DNA from: Candidatus Iainarchaeum sp.
GTDB taxonomy: Archaea > Iainarchaeota > Iainarchaeia > Iainarchaeales > JAAZKV01
Length of the DNA stretch: 5,553 bases
Direction: 5' to 3'
NCBI GenBank assembly: GCA_018651445.1
Contig: JABIDZ010000061.1
Location: forward strand, 1-5,553
The notes under the pieces: generated by a model
Seen by the model: only the letters and a program-made list of their open reading frames with translations
The model's database searches: none
What the model was told of the DNA's origin: nothing
Program-made: the position numbers and the translations under genes
Shown here: positions 1-5,553 of the stretch, piece by piece
Layout of the letters: each line of letters begins with the position of its first letter
Position numbering within the stretch: position 1 is the first letter of the stretch

Positions 1-1093
1 CTGTACACTCAAGAACTTTTGCAATTTTACTTGAGTCAATATTACTAATCCCGTAATTTGGTAATTCGTCCATGTGAATCAAACCAGTTACACCAGTTGC
101 TTTTGCGTAATCACTTAACTCGCTTCCAAATCTTCGGGTACCAACTTTTTTTCCTAAAAATCCTTTCATTCGGGTTAATTTCATTCCAAATACTTTTTTA
201 CCGCAAACAAATTTACAATCACTGTTTGATAAGATTTGTGAAATATCTTTTATTTCTCCAAATAAATATTCTTTACTAAGTTTTCTAAAAGCAATTTTTA
301 AATCTAATAGATCTAATTGTCTTTGCACTTCTTTTTCAACGAGTAAACCAATTTGTGCTAAGTCTTGACAACCTTTTACTTCTACTCTTGCACCTTCTGC
401 AATAGAAACGTTTACGTCTTGTCGAATAGTTCCTTTTCCTCTTTTTGTTTTGCCCGTTAAACGCATCATTTCTCCAATCTTCTTTGCAGTTTCAATTGCT
501 TCTCCAGGAGTTCTAATGTCTGGTTCTGTTGCTAACTCAATTAGTGGGATTCCTAATCGATCTAAATTATAATATATTTTTCCAGCTTCTTTTTTGATCG
601 GTCTTGCTGCGTCTTCTTCTAAAACAATTGTTTGTACGCGAATCTTTTTTCCTTTAGCAATTTCAAATTCGCCTCCAAGAGAAACAAGCATTGTTCGCTG
701 AAAAGCGCTAGTGTTACTACCATCAACAATTGCTTTTCTCATTACAACTGCTTCGTTAACAATATTACTATTACAAAGTGACGCAACTTCAAGAATAGTT
801 TTGAATGCGTCTTTGTCAAGGGGCTGTGGTGGTTCTTCATCTGTTTCAACTAAAGAAATTAATCCGGAGTTTCCTTGGTAATAAAAAGTTTCGTTTCGCT
901 TGAAAGCTTCTTTTGCGGTACGATCAAATTCTCCAAGTTCACTAGCAACAGGACGTAGTTTTCGTTCAACAGTAAAATTAATTTCGTCACTTAGTTTGCT
1001 TTGTGTTCGGATAAATAGTTTTCCAGTGTTTAATTGCTGGTGAACTTCAAGGCCTGCTTTCAAACCTAATTTAGCGTAGTCAATGTTGTTCAT
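1..1093 (-). CDS. gatE: Glu-tRNA(Gln) amidotransferase subunit E, 3' truncated at window edge
   Basis: GatE is the tRNA-binding and glutamate-activating subunit of the archaeal GatDE amidotransferase. It phosphorylates the glutamate on Glu-tRNA(Gln) and amidates it with ammonia from GatD, in the cytoplasm. The window holds the first 364 residues, reading through the left edge with no stop; the family is usually a little over 600 residues. Signatures of the GatB/GatE fold are clear: GLEVHQQL (14-21), RPVASELGEFDR (47-58), MRKAIVDGSNTSAFQRT (118-134), the acidic LEEDAAR (158-164), LDRLGIPLIELATEPD (177-192), and IRQDVNVSI with ARVEVKGCQDL (223-245). VDGSNTS and the later RRFGSELSDYA and GLIHMDELPNYGI (320-349), which begin the AspRS-like GAD insert, distinguish GatE from bacterial GatB. 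The start at 1093 places the family's N-terminal motif at the normal distance. No Shine-Dalgarno is visible. One oddity: the Cys-rich stretch usual after KLF (FCxC) reads FIRT. The identification is near certain. Confidence 0.96.
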   Translation of the reverse strand, partial: MNNIDYAKLGLKAGLEVHQQLNTGKLFIRTQSKLSDEINFTVERKLRPVASELGEFDRTAKEAFKRNETFYYQGNSGLISLVETDEEPPQPLDKDAFKTILEVASLCNSNIVNEAVVMRKAIVDGSNTSAFQRTMLVSLGGEFEIAKGKKIRVQTIVLEEDAARPIKKEAGKIYYNLDRLGIPLIELATEPDIRTPGEAIETAKKIGEMMRLTGKTKRGKGTIRQDVNVSIAEGARVEVKGCQDLAQIGLLVEKEVQRQLDLLDLKIAFRKLSKEYLFGEIKDISQILSNSDCKFVCGKKVFGMKLTRMKGFLGKKVGTRRFGSELSDYAKATGVTGLIHMDELPNYGISNIDSSKIAKVLECT

Positions 1094-1164
1094 CTTATTA
1101 GATTAGAAAAGGGAAAAGAATTAAAAATAGAAATTTTTTGTTATTGGTTTAGAATTTTGTTTAT
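1094..1164 (-). promoter_or_regulatory. Spacer upstream of gatE: pyrimidine/T-rich tract, possible weak promoter
   Basis: This 71-nt spacer separates the tyrosine-rich gene from gatE. Read on the minus strand it holds an A-rich stretch (about 1140-1133), then CTATTTTTAAT (1130-1120), then a run of T and C (about 1119-1103) before the gatE ATG. The CTATTTTTAAT element lies roughly 30 nt before the ATG, so it could be a weak TATA box with a short or absent leader. The same T-rich run could also act as an archaeal oligo-T termination signal for the gene upstream. Both readings are weak in such AT-rich DNA. Confidence 0.25.
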
Positions 1165-1569
1165 TTAACAATAACCGTAGTAAACACACATGCTGTTTGA
1201 AGAATAAGATATTCCCCAACCTGAGTCGCCACCATAAATCGAAAGAGTTCTTCCTGCGGGTTGTATATAATTTGGATAATAACTATTGTAGCTTACCGGA
1301 TAATAACTTGAGTATGCATATCCGCCATAATAATTTGGTCTATATGCGGTTGGATAATATGAAGAATACTGTGAATTGTAATAATTATAACTTGGGTAAT
1401 ACGCGTTTGAATACCCATAACCGGTTGTATATGGTGTAGAATAGTATACGGTTGGTTGGTAGTTGTCAGTGTAATAATATGTATTGAATCCTTGGTAAGC
1501 AAATGCTCCGCCTAAGATTGCTAGTAATGCAATTAACATTAAGACTATTCTATAATTCATATTAATCAT
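1165..1569 (-). CDS. Secreted tyrosine-rich low-complexity protein, function unknown
   Basis: I do not recognise this family. The 134-residue product starts with a clear Sec-type signal peptide: a short N-region with one Arg, a hydrophobic core (about residues 8-21), and a likely cleavage site after AFA (22-24). The predicted mature chain of 110 residues contains 34 tyrosines (about 31%); the rest is mostly Ser, Asn, Pro, Gly and Thr. Loose repeats of a YYP unit occur: NAYYPSY (56-61), SSYYPTA (69-75), SSYYPVS (87-93) and NSYYPNY (95-101). The mature part has no lysine and only about four charged residues. A distinct C-terminal tail (from about 106) holds GWG, then Cys128 and Cys134, which could form a disulfide. 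Tyr codons are mixed TAT and TAC, so the repeats are not a fresh tandem duplication. The start at 1569 fits the promoter spacing; an in-frame ATG at 1560 (MNYRIV) is an alternative that keeps the signal peptide. It separates gatD from gatE. A matrix, adhesive or surface-coat role is a guess from composition. Confidence 0.85.
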   Translation of the reverse strand: MINMNYRIVLMLIALLAILGGAFAYQGFNTYYYTDNYQPTVYYSTPYTTGYGYSNAYYPSYNYYNSQYSSYYPTAYRPNYYGGYAYSSYYPVSYNSYYPNYIQPAGRTLSIYGGDSGWGISYSSNSMCVYYGYC

Positions 1570-1589
1570 ATATATTTGCTATTTATAAA

Positions 1590-1606
1590 TATATAAACCT
1601 TTTGCT
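1590..1606 (-). promoter_or_regulatory. BRE/TATA promoter of the tyrosine-rich gene
   Basis: On the minus strand an A-rich purine BRE-like element (GAGCAAAAGG, ending at 1599) runs directly into TTTATATA (1597-1590), close to the archaeal TATA consensus. The TATA centre is about 25 nt before the ATG at 1569, which puts the predicted transcription start on or next to the start codon. That implies a leaderless mRNA and agrees with the lack of a Shine-Dalgarno site. It is the best promoter-like sequence in the window. Confidence 0.6.
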
Positions 1607-1622
1607 CACCGTAACAAGTGAA

Positions 1623-2948
1623 CTATTCTTCGTATGTTTCAACATTAGAAAATTCAGAGATTTCTCCACGCAAATTCTTTGGAAGTAATTCGCTAGCTTC
1701 TTTTTTAGAATAATTTCCTAAAAGCCAAGATAGTTTTACAAAAGCTGTTTCTGGTAACATGTCTTCGCCAGGGATAACTCCAAGGGTGGTTAGATCAGTT
1801 CCCTTGTTGTATATGTGCATATGCACTCTTCCAAATAAACAAGTTGAAGTCATAACTGCCACGCCGCCGCTATCAACAAACTTTTTGATAGCTGGAAAAA
1901 TCTTTTTGTTTGCTTCAGAAATCTTATCTGGGCAATGTCCGGGAGTATGTCCTAAACCCGTTCCTTCAATAACAAGTCCTTTGAATTTTTTTTCGGTGTA
2001 AAACTCGAATTGTTCCGGAAACATATTAATACTAATTTTCATTAAAGCAACTTTGTTTTCAAATTTGTCTTTAAGAACAACTTTTTCCTCGCTTTTTTTT
2101 GCATAATCTTTTTTCAAAAACTTTATTTCTCCATTTTGGTAATTAACTAATGCAATTGGCGTGTCATTAACTGCTTTGAACGCGTCTCTTCGTGAAGTAT
2201 GTAACTTTCTTGTTTTGCAAGCAGGTAAAATTGCGCAATTAATGTCGTTAGTTGAATCATGCATACAAATTGCAACCCCGGCAAAATCACTTTGCGTAAT
2301 AAAATTAGCTGCACAAATAAGATTCATTGCGGCATCACTGCTACCGCGGTCACTTGATCTCTGTGCTCCAACTAAAATAATTGGTAAAGGACATTTTTCT
2401 AAAACAAATGAGAGTGCTGCAGAAGCAACTGCCATATTATCAGTTCCCATGCTAATAATCACACCCGCCGATCCTTTTTTGTAAGCTTTTTCAACTTCTT
2501 TTGCAATTAAACTAAAATGTTCAAATCGAAAATCATCGGTCCACATATTTCCAATGTGTGCACTATCAAAATTAGCCATTTTTGTTAGCTCTGGAAACAT
2601 TGTTAGCATGTCGCCTATATCAAATGAACTATAAACGGCGCCACTTTTGTAATCAACTCTTGAAGCAATTGTTCCCCCCGTGTGTAAAATGCTAATTGTT
2701 GGTAGTTTTGAATTTTTTGCAAAAGCTTTTTTCTTTGCTTTTCCAACGCCCTTCGCTTTACCTCTAGACTTAACATCTTTTATTTTTGTAATATCAAAAC
2801 CCGCGTTATAACCCGTATTCATTTTAACCATTAAGTTTTCATTGAGCGAAGGGATGATAGTTCCTGCTACGCTACTACCTTTGGAAGAAAATTCGACTAA
2901 CATACCTTCTTCTAATTTGTTTTTCTTGTAAAATTCTTTTAGCTTCAT
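1623..2948 (-). CDS. gatD: Glu-tRNA(Gln) amidotransferase subunit D (glutaminase)
   Basis: GatD is the L-asparaginase-like glutaminase of the archaeal GatDE complex. It frees ammonia from glutamine for GatE to use on Glu-tRNA(Gln). The 441 residues match the usual family length of about 430-450. An N-terminal beta-barrel domain (about 1-60, with GMLVEF and NTGYNAGFDI) is followed by a Lys-rich linker (about 61-81) and then the asparaginase domain. The catalytic set is complete: Thr93 in GGTIAS, Thr169-Asp170 in MGTDNM, and Lys248 in TRKLHTSRRDAF. VGAQRSSDRGSSDA (193-206), EGTGLGHTP (328-336) and GEDMLPETAFVKLSWLLG (394-411) are also typical. The ATG at 2948 is chosen because the family N-terminus begins there. 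An in-frame ATG at 3017 would add 23 residues overlapping the preceding gene and is unlikely. No Shine-Dalgarno is visible. The usual HGTDTM reads MGTDNM, which is unusual but keeps the catalytic Thr and Asp. Its partner gatE lies two genes downstream, not adjacent. Confidence 0.97.
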   Translation of the reverse strand: MKLKEFYKKNKLEEGMLVEFSSKGSSVAGTIIPSLNENLMVKMNTGYNAGFDITKIKDVKSRGKAKGVGKAKKKAFAKNSKLPTISILHTGGTIASRVDYKSGAVYSSFDIGDMLTMFPELTKMANFDSAHIGNMWTDDFRFEHFSLIAKEVEKAYKKGSAGVIISMGTDNMAVASAALSFVLEKCPLPIILVGAQRSSDRGSSDAAMNLICAANFITQSDFAGVAICMHDSTNDINCAILPACKTRKLHTSRRDAFKAVNDTPIALVNYQNGEIKFLKKDYAKKSEEKVVLKDKFENKVALMKISINMFPEQFEFYTEKKFKGLVIEGTGLGHTPGHCPDKISEANKKIFPAIKKFVDSGGVAVMTSTCLFGRVHMHIYNKGTDLTTLGVIPGEDMLPETAFVKLSWLLGNYSKKEASELLPKNLRGEISEFSNVETYEE

Positions 2949-2975
2949 AACATAAACAACTACAAAACATTTTTT

Positions 2976-2992
2976 AATTGCTTTTAGCAATT
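2976..2992 (-). repeat. Perfect 7-bp inverted repeat over a stop codon, just before gatD
   Basis: AATTGCT and AGCAATT flank a 3-nt loop (AAA on the minus strand). The repeat covers the stop codon of the 310-residue gene and ends 27 nt before the gatD ATG. On the minus strand it is followed by A residues, not T, so it is not a terminator for the genes here. A short RNA hairpin or an operator are both possible. A perfect repeat of this size can arise by chance in several kilobases of AT-rich DNA. Confidence 0.3.
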
Positions 2993-3916
2993 CCCATCTA
3001 GTGTGGTTTTCAAACAATAAACGCTTTCTTTATCAATTAATTCATAGGTAGTAACTGGGTCTTGTTCATTCCACTTTGCTAAACACTCATAAGCAAAGTT
3101 ACATCCGCTACAATAATGCATTTCGCGAAATTCGTCTCCAAAAGGGAGTGTGTCTTCATTTTCACGAGTTTTACAAAAAGTATTTTCTTCGAAGGTAAAC
3201 TCAATTTTTTCTTCGTCAAAACCAGCGTTTTGCCCTTCAAAAGTTATTATTGATCTATACTCGCCTATAACAGGGGTTTCGAATTCTATTACAAAAATAT
3301 GTCCAAAACTAACCGCAATTCGGTTTACTGTTTGTTCTTCAAAAACTTCTCCAGTGTTAACCCATCGCTTACCAACCTTTTTTTCAAGGAGCATAGAAAC
3401 ATTACCAAAGGCCATATCGAATTCACCTGAATTCTCTGTAGCAACTTCTAAAATTATTTTACTGCCAACTTGTGTTTTGTCGATTTTAATTATTCTTGCT
3501 TGGGCAGGTTCTTTTCCAACATAAACTCTACAAATAGGGACAATGTCTTTGATACAACGCAAGTACACGCTTGTTCTAACTTGGTTCTTTGTTTTTAAAT
3601 AATCATAATCCCAAGTAATGTCTTTGTTGCATGCTTCGTTTTGCGGACAACATAATTCGGTCGAAGTACATTCAAAGGATAATTCGCGATCGAGTAAATC
3701 GAACATTCCTTTTGTTATCAAAGAATCTCTTTCGATTTTTTCTTCTCCAAGATAAAATAAATTTCCAAGGTTATCCGGGTTTTCTGCTTGTAAAAAGTTT
3801 TGTTTGATCTTTCCAACTAATGTTTCTTCTTGTTCTAAACCACCAAAGTAAAATAGGACTAACGCAATCAAAACAATTGCAATGACTGCCCAAACAACTA
3901 GTTGAACTGGTTTCAT
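2984..3916 (-). CDS. Membrane-anchored, cysteine-rich extracytoplasmic protein, function unknown
   Basis: I do not recognise this 310-residue protein. One N-terminal hydrophobic segment (about 6-25) follows a single Lys and resembles an uncleaved anchor or a type IV pilin-like N-terminus; no canonical class III cleavage motif is visible. The rest is hydrophilic and probably outside the cell. Twelve cysteines fall in two groups of six: residues 83, 89, 90, 96, 121, 129, and residues 248, 269, 272, 278, 301, 310. Between them, about 136-246 is free of cysteine and rich in alternating beta-type segments, as in an Ig-like or CARDB-like sandwich (inference only). The second group includes CSGC with a further Cys five residues on, and the last residue is Cys. 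The even count and likely location suggest disulfides; metal binding is the alternative. The start overlaps the stop of the 77-residue gene (ATGA), and a GAGG element (3925-3928) lies 8 nt upstream, so translation is probably coupled. Confidence 0.85.
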   Translation of the reverse strand: MKPVQLVVWAVIAIVLIALVLFYFGGLEQEETLVGKIKQNFLQAENPDNLGNLFYLGEEKIERDSLITKGMFDLLDRELSFECTSTELCCPQNEACNKDITWDYDYLKTKNQVRTSVYLRCIKDIVPICRVYVGKEPAQARIIKIDKTQVGSKIILEVATENSGEFDMAFGNVSMLLEKKVGKRWVNTGEVFEEQTVNRIAVSFGHIFVIEFETPVIGEYRSIITFEGQNAGFDEEKIEFTFEENTFCKTRENEDTLPFGDEFREMHYCSGCNFAYECLAKWNEQDPVTTYELIDKESVYCLKTTLDGNC

Positions 3917-4146
3917 CTTCTTCGCCTCTTTCGTTTAGGATCGGTTAGAATAATTTCTTCTTTTAACAACCATTTGAAAACGCCGGTCAAAGCCATTACA
4001 AACAAAAATACCATTGCGTAACTAATCCAGTCATTTTGATAAGAAAACATGTGTTTGAATTCATCGCTCCAAACATATACTTGAAAAGTCATTATTGCAG
4101 CAATAACAAATGTAACTGAAATCAATAACCATCTACCTAACGTCAT
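3913..4146 (-). CDS. Small two-helix membrane protein with polybasic C-terminus, function unknown
   Basis: This 77-residue protein has two hydrophobic segments (about 5-26 and 40-61) joined by a polar loop of about 14 residues (SDEFKHMFSYQNDW). The C-terminus after the second segment ends in KRKRRRR (71-77). By the positive-inside rule both ends would be cytoplasmic and the loop outside. The basic tail could contact nucleic acid or acidic phospholipid; nothing in the sequence decides which. It starts 27 nt after the ligase stop and overlaps the next gene by 4 nt (ATGA), so it is most likely cotranslated with the 310-residue anchored protein and may be its membrane partner. No family is recognised. 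A real gene is supported by the tight packing, the overlap and coherent membrane topology. No Shine-Dalgarno is seen before its ATG. Confidence 0.78.
   Translation of the reverse strand: MTLGRWLLISVTFVIAAIMTFQVYVWSDEFKHMFSYQNDWISYAMVFLFVMALTGVFKWLLKEEIILTDPKRKRRRR
3925..3928 (-). promoter_or_regulatory. Shine-Dalgarno-like GAGG for the 310-residue gene
   Basis: GAGG on the minus strand lies 8 nt before the ATG at 3916, inside the Arg-rich 3' end of the preceding gene. It matches the archaeal anti-Shine-Dalgarno core. It is the only start in the window with such a site, which fits internal initiation within a shared mRNA. The purine-rich Arg/Lys codons could produce it by chance. Confidence 0.4.
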
Positions 4147-4173
4147 GAAAAGAAAACGAATTAGTAATATTTA
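4147..4173 (-). promoter_or_regulatory. Short AT-rich spacer between ligase and 77-residue gene
   Basis: This 27-nt spacer reads, on the minus strand, an AT-rich AAATATTA (4173-4166) followed by a pyrimidine run (TTTTCTTTTC) up to the ATG. The AT element sits at about the distance expected for a TATA box of a leaderless transcript, and the T-rich run could weakly terminate ligase transcripts. Neither is distinctive; simple read-through from the ligase gene is equally likely. Confidence 0.2.
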
Positions 4174-5553
4174 TTAGTTGTGCATGTCCAAAGACACTCT
4201 TTTTTGGATCTCAAACATCTTAATTACTTCTTTTGTAGTAGTTGCGTCAACTAGTTTTTTATCTGAGCGTAATTTAATCATTCTAGGGAATCTTAATGCT
4301 AAACCAATACCCTCTTTTTTTGCACAAGCGTGTAATGGGCTCTTTGTTATTTCATCTGCTAATGTTTCTACAACGTACTTGGGGGTAACCCAAAAGTCTG
4401 GTTCTAACTCAGTTACAACGTTATTTGGTTTCTTTTTAGAAATTGTTTTTGAGAGCAATGATTCTAGTTCGGTTAGAATGTCTTCAGTCATCCCTGTTCC
4501 GATTTTTGCAATGCTTTCAAGAACATCTTTTTCTTGGTTGTAAACTGCAACTAACAACGCACCTAAACCAAATTGTGTTCGCTTACCTTTTCCTTTGTAA
4601 TAACCAATGATAACTGTGTCAACAGTGTCATCTAGCGTTCCTTTGTAAGAACGTTTTAATTTAATCCAAGCAAACTTTCTTGCACCTGCGATATAAGGTG
4701 CATTCAAATCTTTTGCTATTATTCCTTCAAGACCATTTCCAATCTTTTCTTCAAAAAACTTTTCTAATTCTTCGGGTTTATCAGTGATAATCATGTCGCT
4801 TAGCGTTATAATCTCGCCTTTCTTCAAAATTTCTTTTAATTTTTTTCTTCTTTTGATAAATGGTTCTTTCATTAAGTTTTTTCCATCAACAAACACTACG
4901 TCAAATAAAAATAATTTTAGCGGGTACTCTTTTGCTTTCTTTTCTACATCGTATTTTCGTTTTCTTTGAATTGTTATTTGAAATGGATAAAATTCTTGTG
5001 TATCATCGTTGTATGCTAATGCTTCTCCTTCAACAATACACTCTTTTGGTAATTGTTTTTTTGCTGCGTCAATTATTTCAGGAAACATTTTAGTAATTTC
5101 TTCGTTTTGTCTTGAAAAAATCTTTATGTCATTACCTTTCTTTGAAAGTTGTACGCGAAAACCATCGTACTTTGCTTCGACAGCGCATTTACCAAGCTTT
5201 TCAATAATTTCTTTTGCATTTGGTAGTCTTTCTGCAGCTGTCGGGCGAATAGGTGTTCCCGGAGTAATAGTTATTTCGTCAAGTCCAGCTAAACCCTTGT
5301 CTTTTAATTTGAAAGTTATTTCTCCTAGATCCGAATGGATATTATAAGCTGCTTCGATTCGTTCTCGTAAACTAATCTTGATTTTTCGTTGTTCTTCTTC
5401 TTTCATTTCTTTCCAATCCTTGTTTTGTTGTTTCCCAAACATTATTGCAAAAGCATCCATTATACTTGGGTCTCCAATCCCTAAACGAATATTTCCTAAA
5501 GGAATTCTTGCAATGAACTTTGCTTCGGCAGGTGTTGCGGAATTAAATAATTC
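4174..5553 (-). CDS. lig: ATP-dependent DNA ligase (archaeal Lig1 type), 5' truncated at window edge
   Basis: This enzyme seals DNA nicks in replication and repair through a lysine-AMP intermediate. The window holds the last 459 residues; archaeal enzymes are usually about 550-600, so roughly a hundred N-terminal residues lie beyond the right edge. Counting from the in-frame Met at 5460, all nucleotidyltransferase motifs are present: motif I KYDGFR (catalytic Lys97), SRQNEE (116-121), motif III FLFDVVFVDG (184-193), motif IV EGIIAK (245-250), motif V WIKLKR (265-270), and RFPRMIKLRSDK (390-401) in the C-terminal OB domain (motif VI). The frame stays open from 5461 to 5553. Those 31 residues include ARIPLGNIRLGIGDPSIMDA, typical of the helical N-terminal DNA-binding domain, so the Met at 5460 is internal. 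The Met at 5460 does not mark a truncated enzyme. No PIP box is visible in the part present. It is the first gene of the window in the direction of transcription. Confidence 0.96.
   Translation of the reverse strand, partial: ELFNSATPAEAKFIARIPLGNIRLGIGDPSIMDAFAIMFGKQQNKDWKEMKEEEQRKIKISLRERIEAAYNIHSDLGEITFKLKDKGLAGLDEITITPGTPIRPTAAERLPNAKEIIEKLGKCAVEAKYDGFRVQLSKKGNDIKIFSRQNEEITKMFPEIIDAAKKQLPKECIVEGEALAYNDDTQEFYPFQITIQRKRKYDVEKKAKEYPLKLFLFDVVFVDGKNLMKEPFIKRRKKLKEILKKGEIITLSDMIITDKPEELEKFFEEKIGNGLEGIIAKDLNAPYIAGARKFAWIKLKRSYKGTLDDTVDTVIIGYYKGKGKRTQFGLGALLVAVYNQEKDVLESIAKIGTGMTEDILTELESLLSKTISKKKPNNVVTELEPDFWVTPKYVVETLADEITKSPLHACAKKEGIGLALRFPRMIKLRSDKKLVDATTTKEVIKMFEIQKRVSLDMHN

Noticed and set aside
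58..279. 73-codon open frame on the plus strand
   Set aside because: It lies entirely antisense to well-conserved gatE coding sequence.
1306..1410. Repetitive ataata/gtaata pattern as a possible tandem repeat or CRISPR-like array
   Set aside because: The periodicity follows Tyr-rich codons; units vary in length and sequence and there are no identical spaced repeats.
1197..1439. Open frame on the plus strand opposite the Tyr-rich gene
   Set aside because: It is a shadow of the repetitive TAT/TAC codons; the product has no signal peptide or recognisable motif, and the minus-strand frame has a promoter and signal peptide.
1604..1623. Imperfect inverted repeat GTTCAC/GTGAGC after the gatD stop as a terminator
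   Set aside because: The stem is short with a G-T pair and is followed by A-rich DNA and a TATA box, not a T-run.
2949..3017. N-terminal extension of GatD from an upstream ATG at 3017
   Set aside because: It would overlap the preceding gene by 34 nt and adds 23 residues unlike the family; the ATG at 2948 begins where GatD proteins normally begin.
4178..5347. Several plus-strand open frames of 61-121 codons
   Set aside because: All are antisense to the ligase, whose catalytic motifs run through the same bases.
5458..5460. ATG at 5460 as the start of the ligase
   Set aside because: The frame continues to the window edge with residues typical of the ligase N-terminal domain, so this Met is internal.

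Overview
The window is AT-rich and looks archaeal. Two independent markers support this. One is the archaea-specific GatDE glutamyl-tRNA(Gln) amidotransferase, represented by complete gatD and the N-terminal part of gatE. The other is an archaeal/eukaryal-type ATP-dependent DNA ligase. The low GC, very short spacers, near absence of Shine-Dalgarno sites and small membrane-anchored proteins of unknown function suggest a DPANN-like lineage such as Woesearchaeota or Pacearchaeota. That placement is inference, not proof.

All six genes lie on the minus strand and cover nearly the whole window, so transcription runs from right to left. In that order they are: DNA ligase (5' end beyond the right edge), a 77-residue protein with two membrane segments, a 310-residue protein with one membrane anchor and twelve cysteines, gatD, a 134-residue secreted tyrosine-rich protein, and gatE (3' end beyond the left edge). 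The spacers, in the same order, are 27 nt, a 4-nt ATGA overlap, 35 nt, 53 nt and 71 nt. No gene-free stretch reaches 300 bases.

Three functional themes sit together. The ligase seals nicks in replication and repair. GatD and GatE together convert misacylated Glu-tRNA(Gln) to Gln-tRNA(Gln); GatD releases ammonia from glutamine and GatE activates the tRNA-bound glutamate. Between and around them are three envelope proteins without recognisable families. The 77- and 310-residue genes are translationally coupled and may form a membrane pair. The tyrosine-rich gene splits the gatD-gatE pair and has a good BRE/TATA promoter placed for a leaderless mRNA, so it is probably a separately expressed unit. 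It is the most unusual item here: about 31% of its mature chain is tyrosine, with SYYP-like repeats and almost no charged residues.
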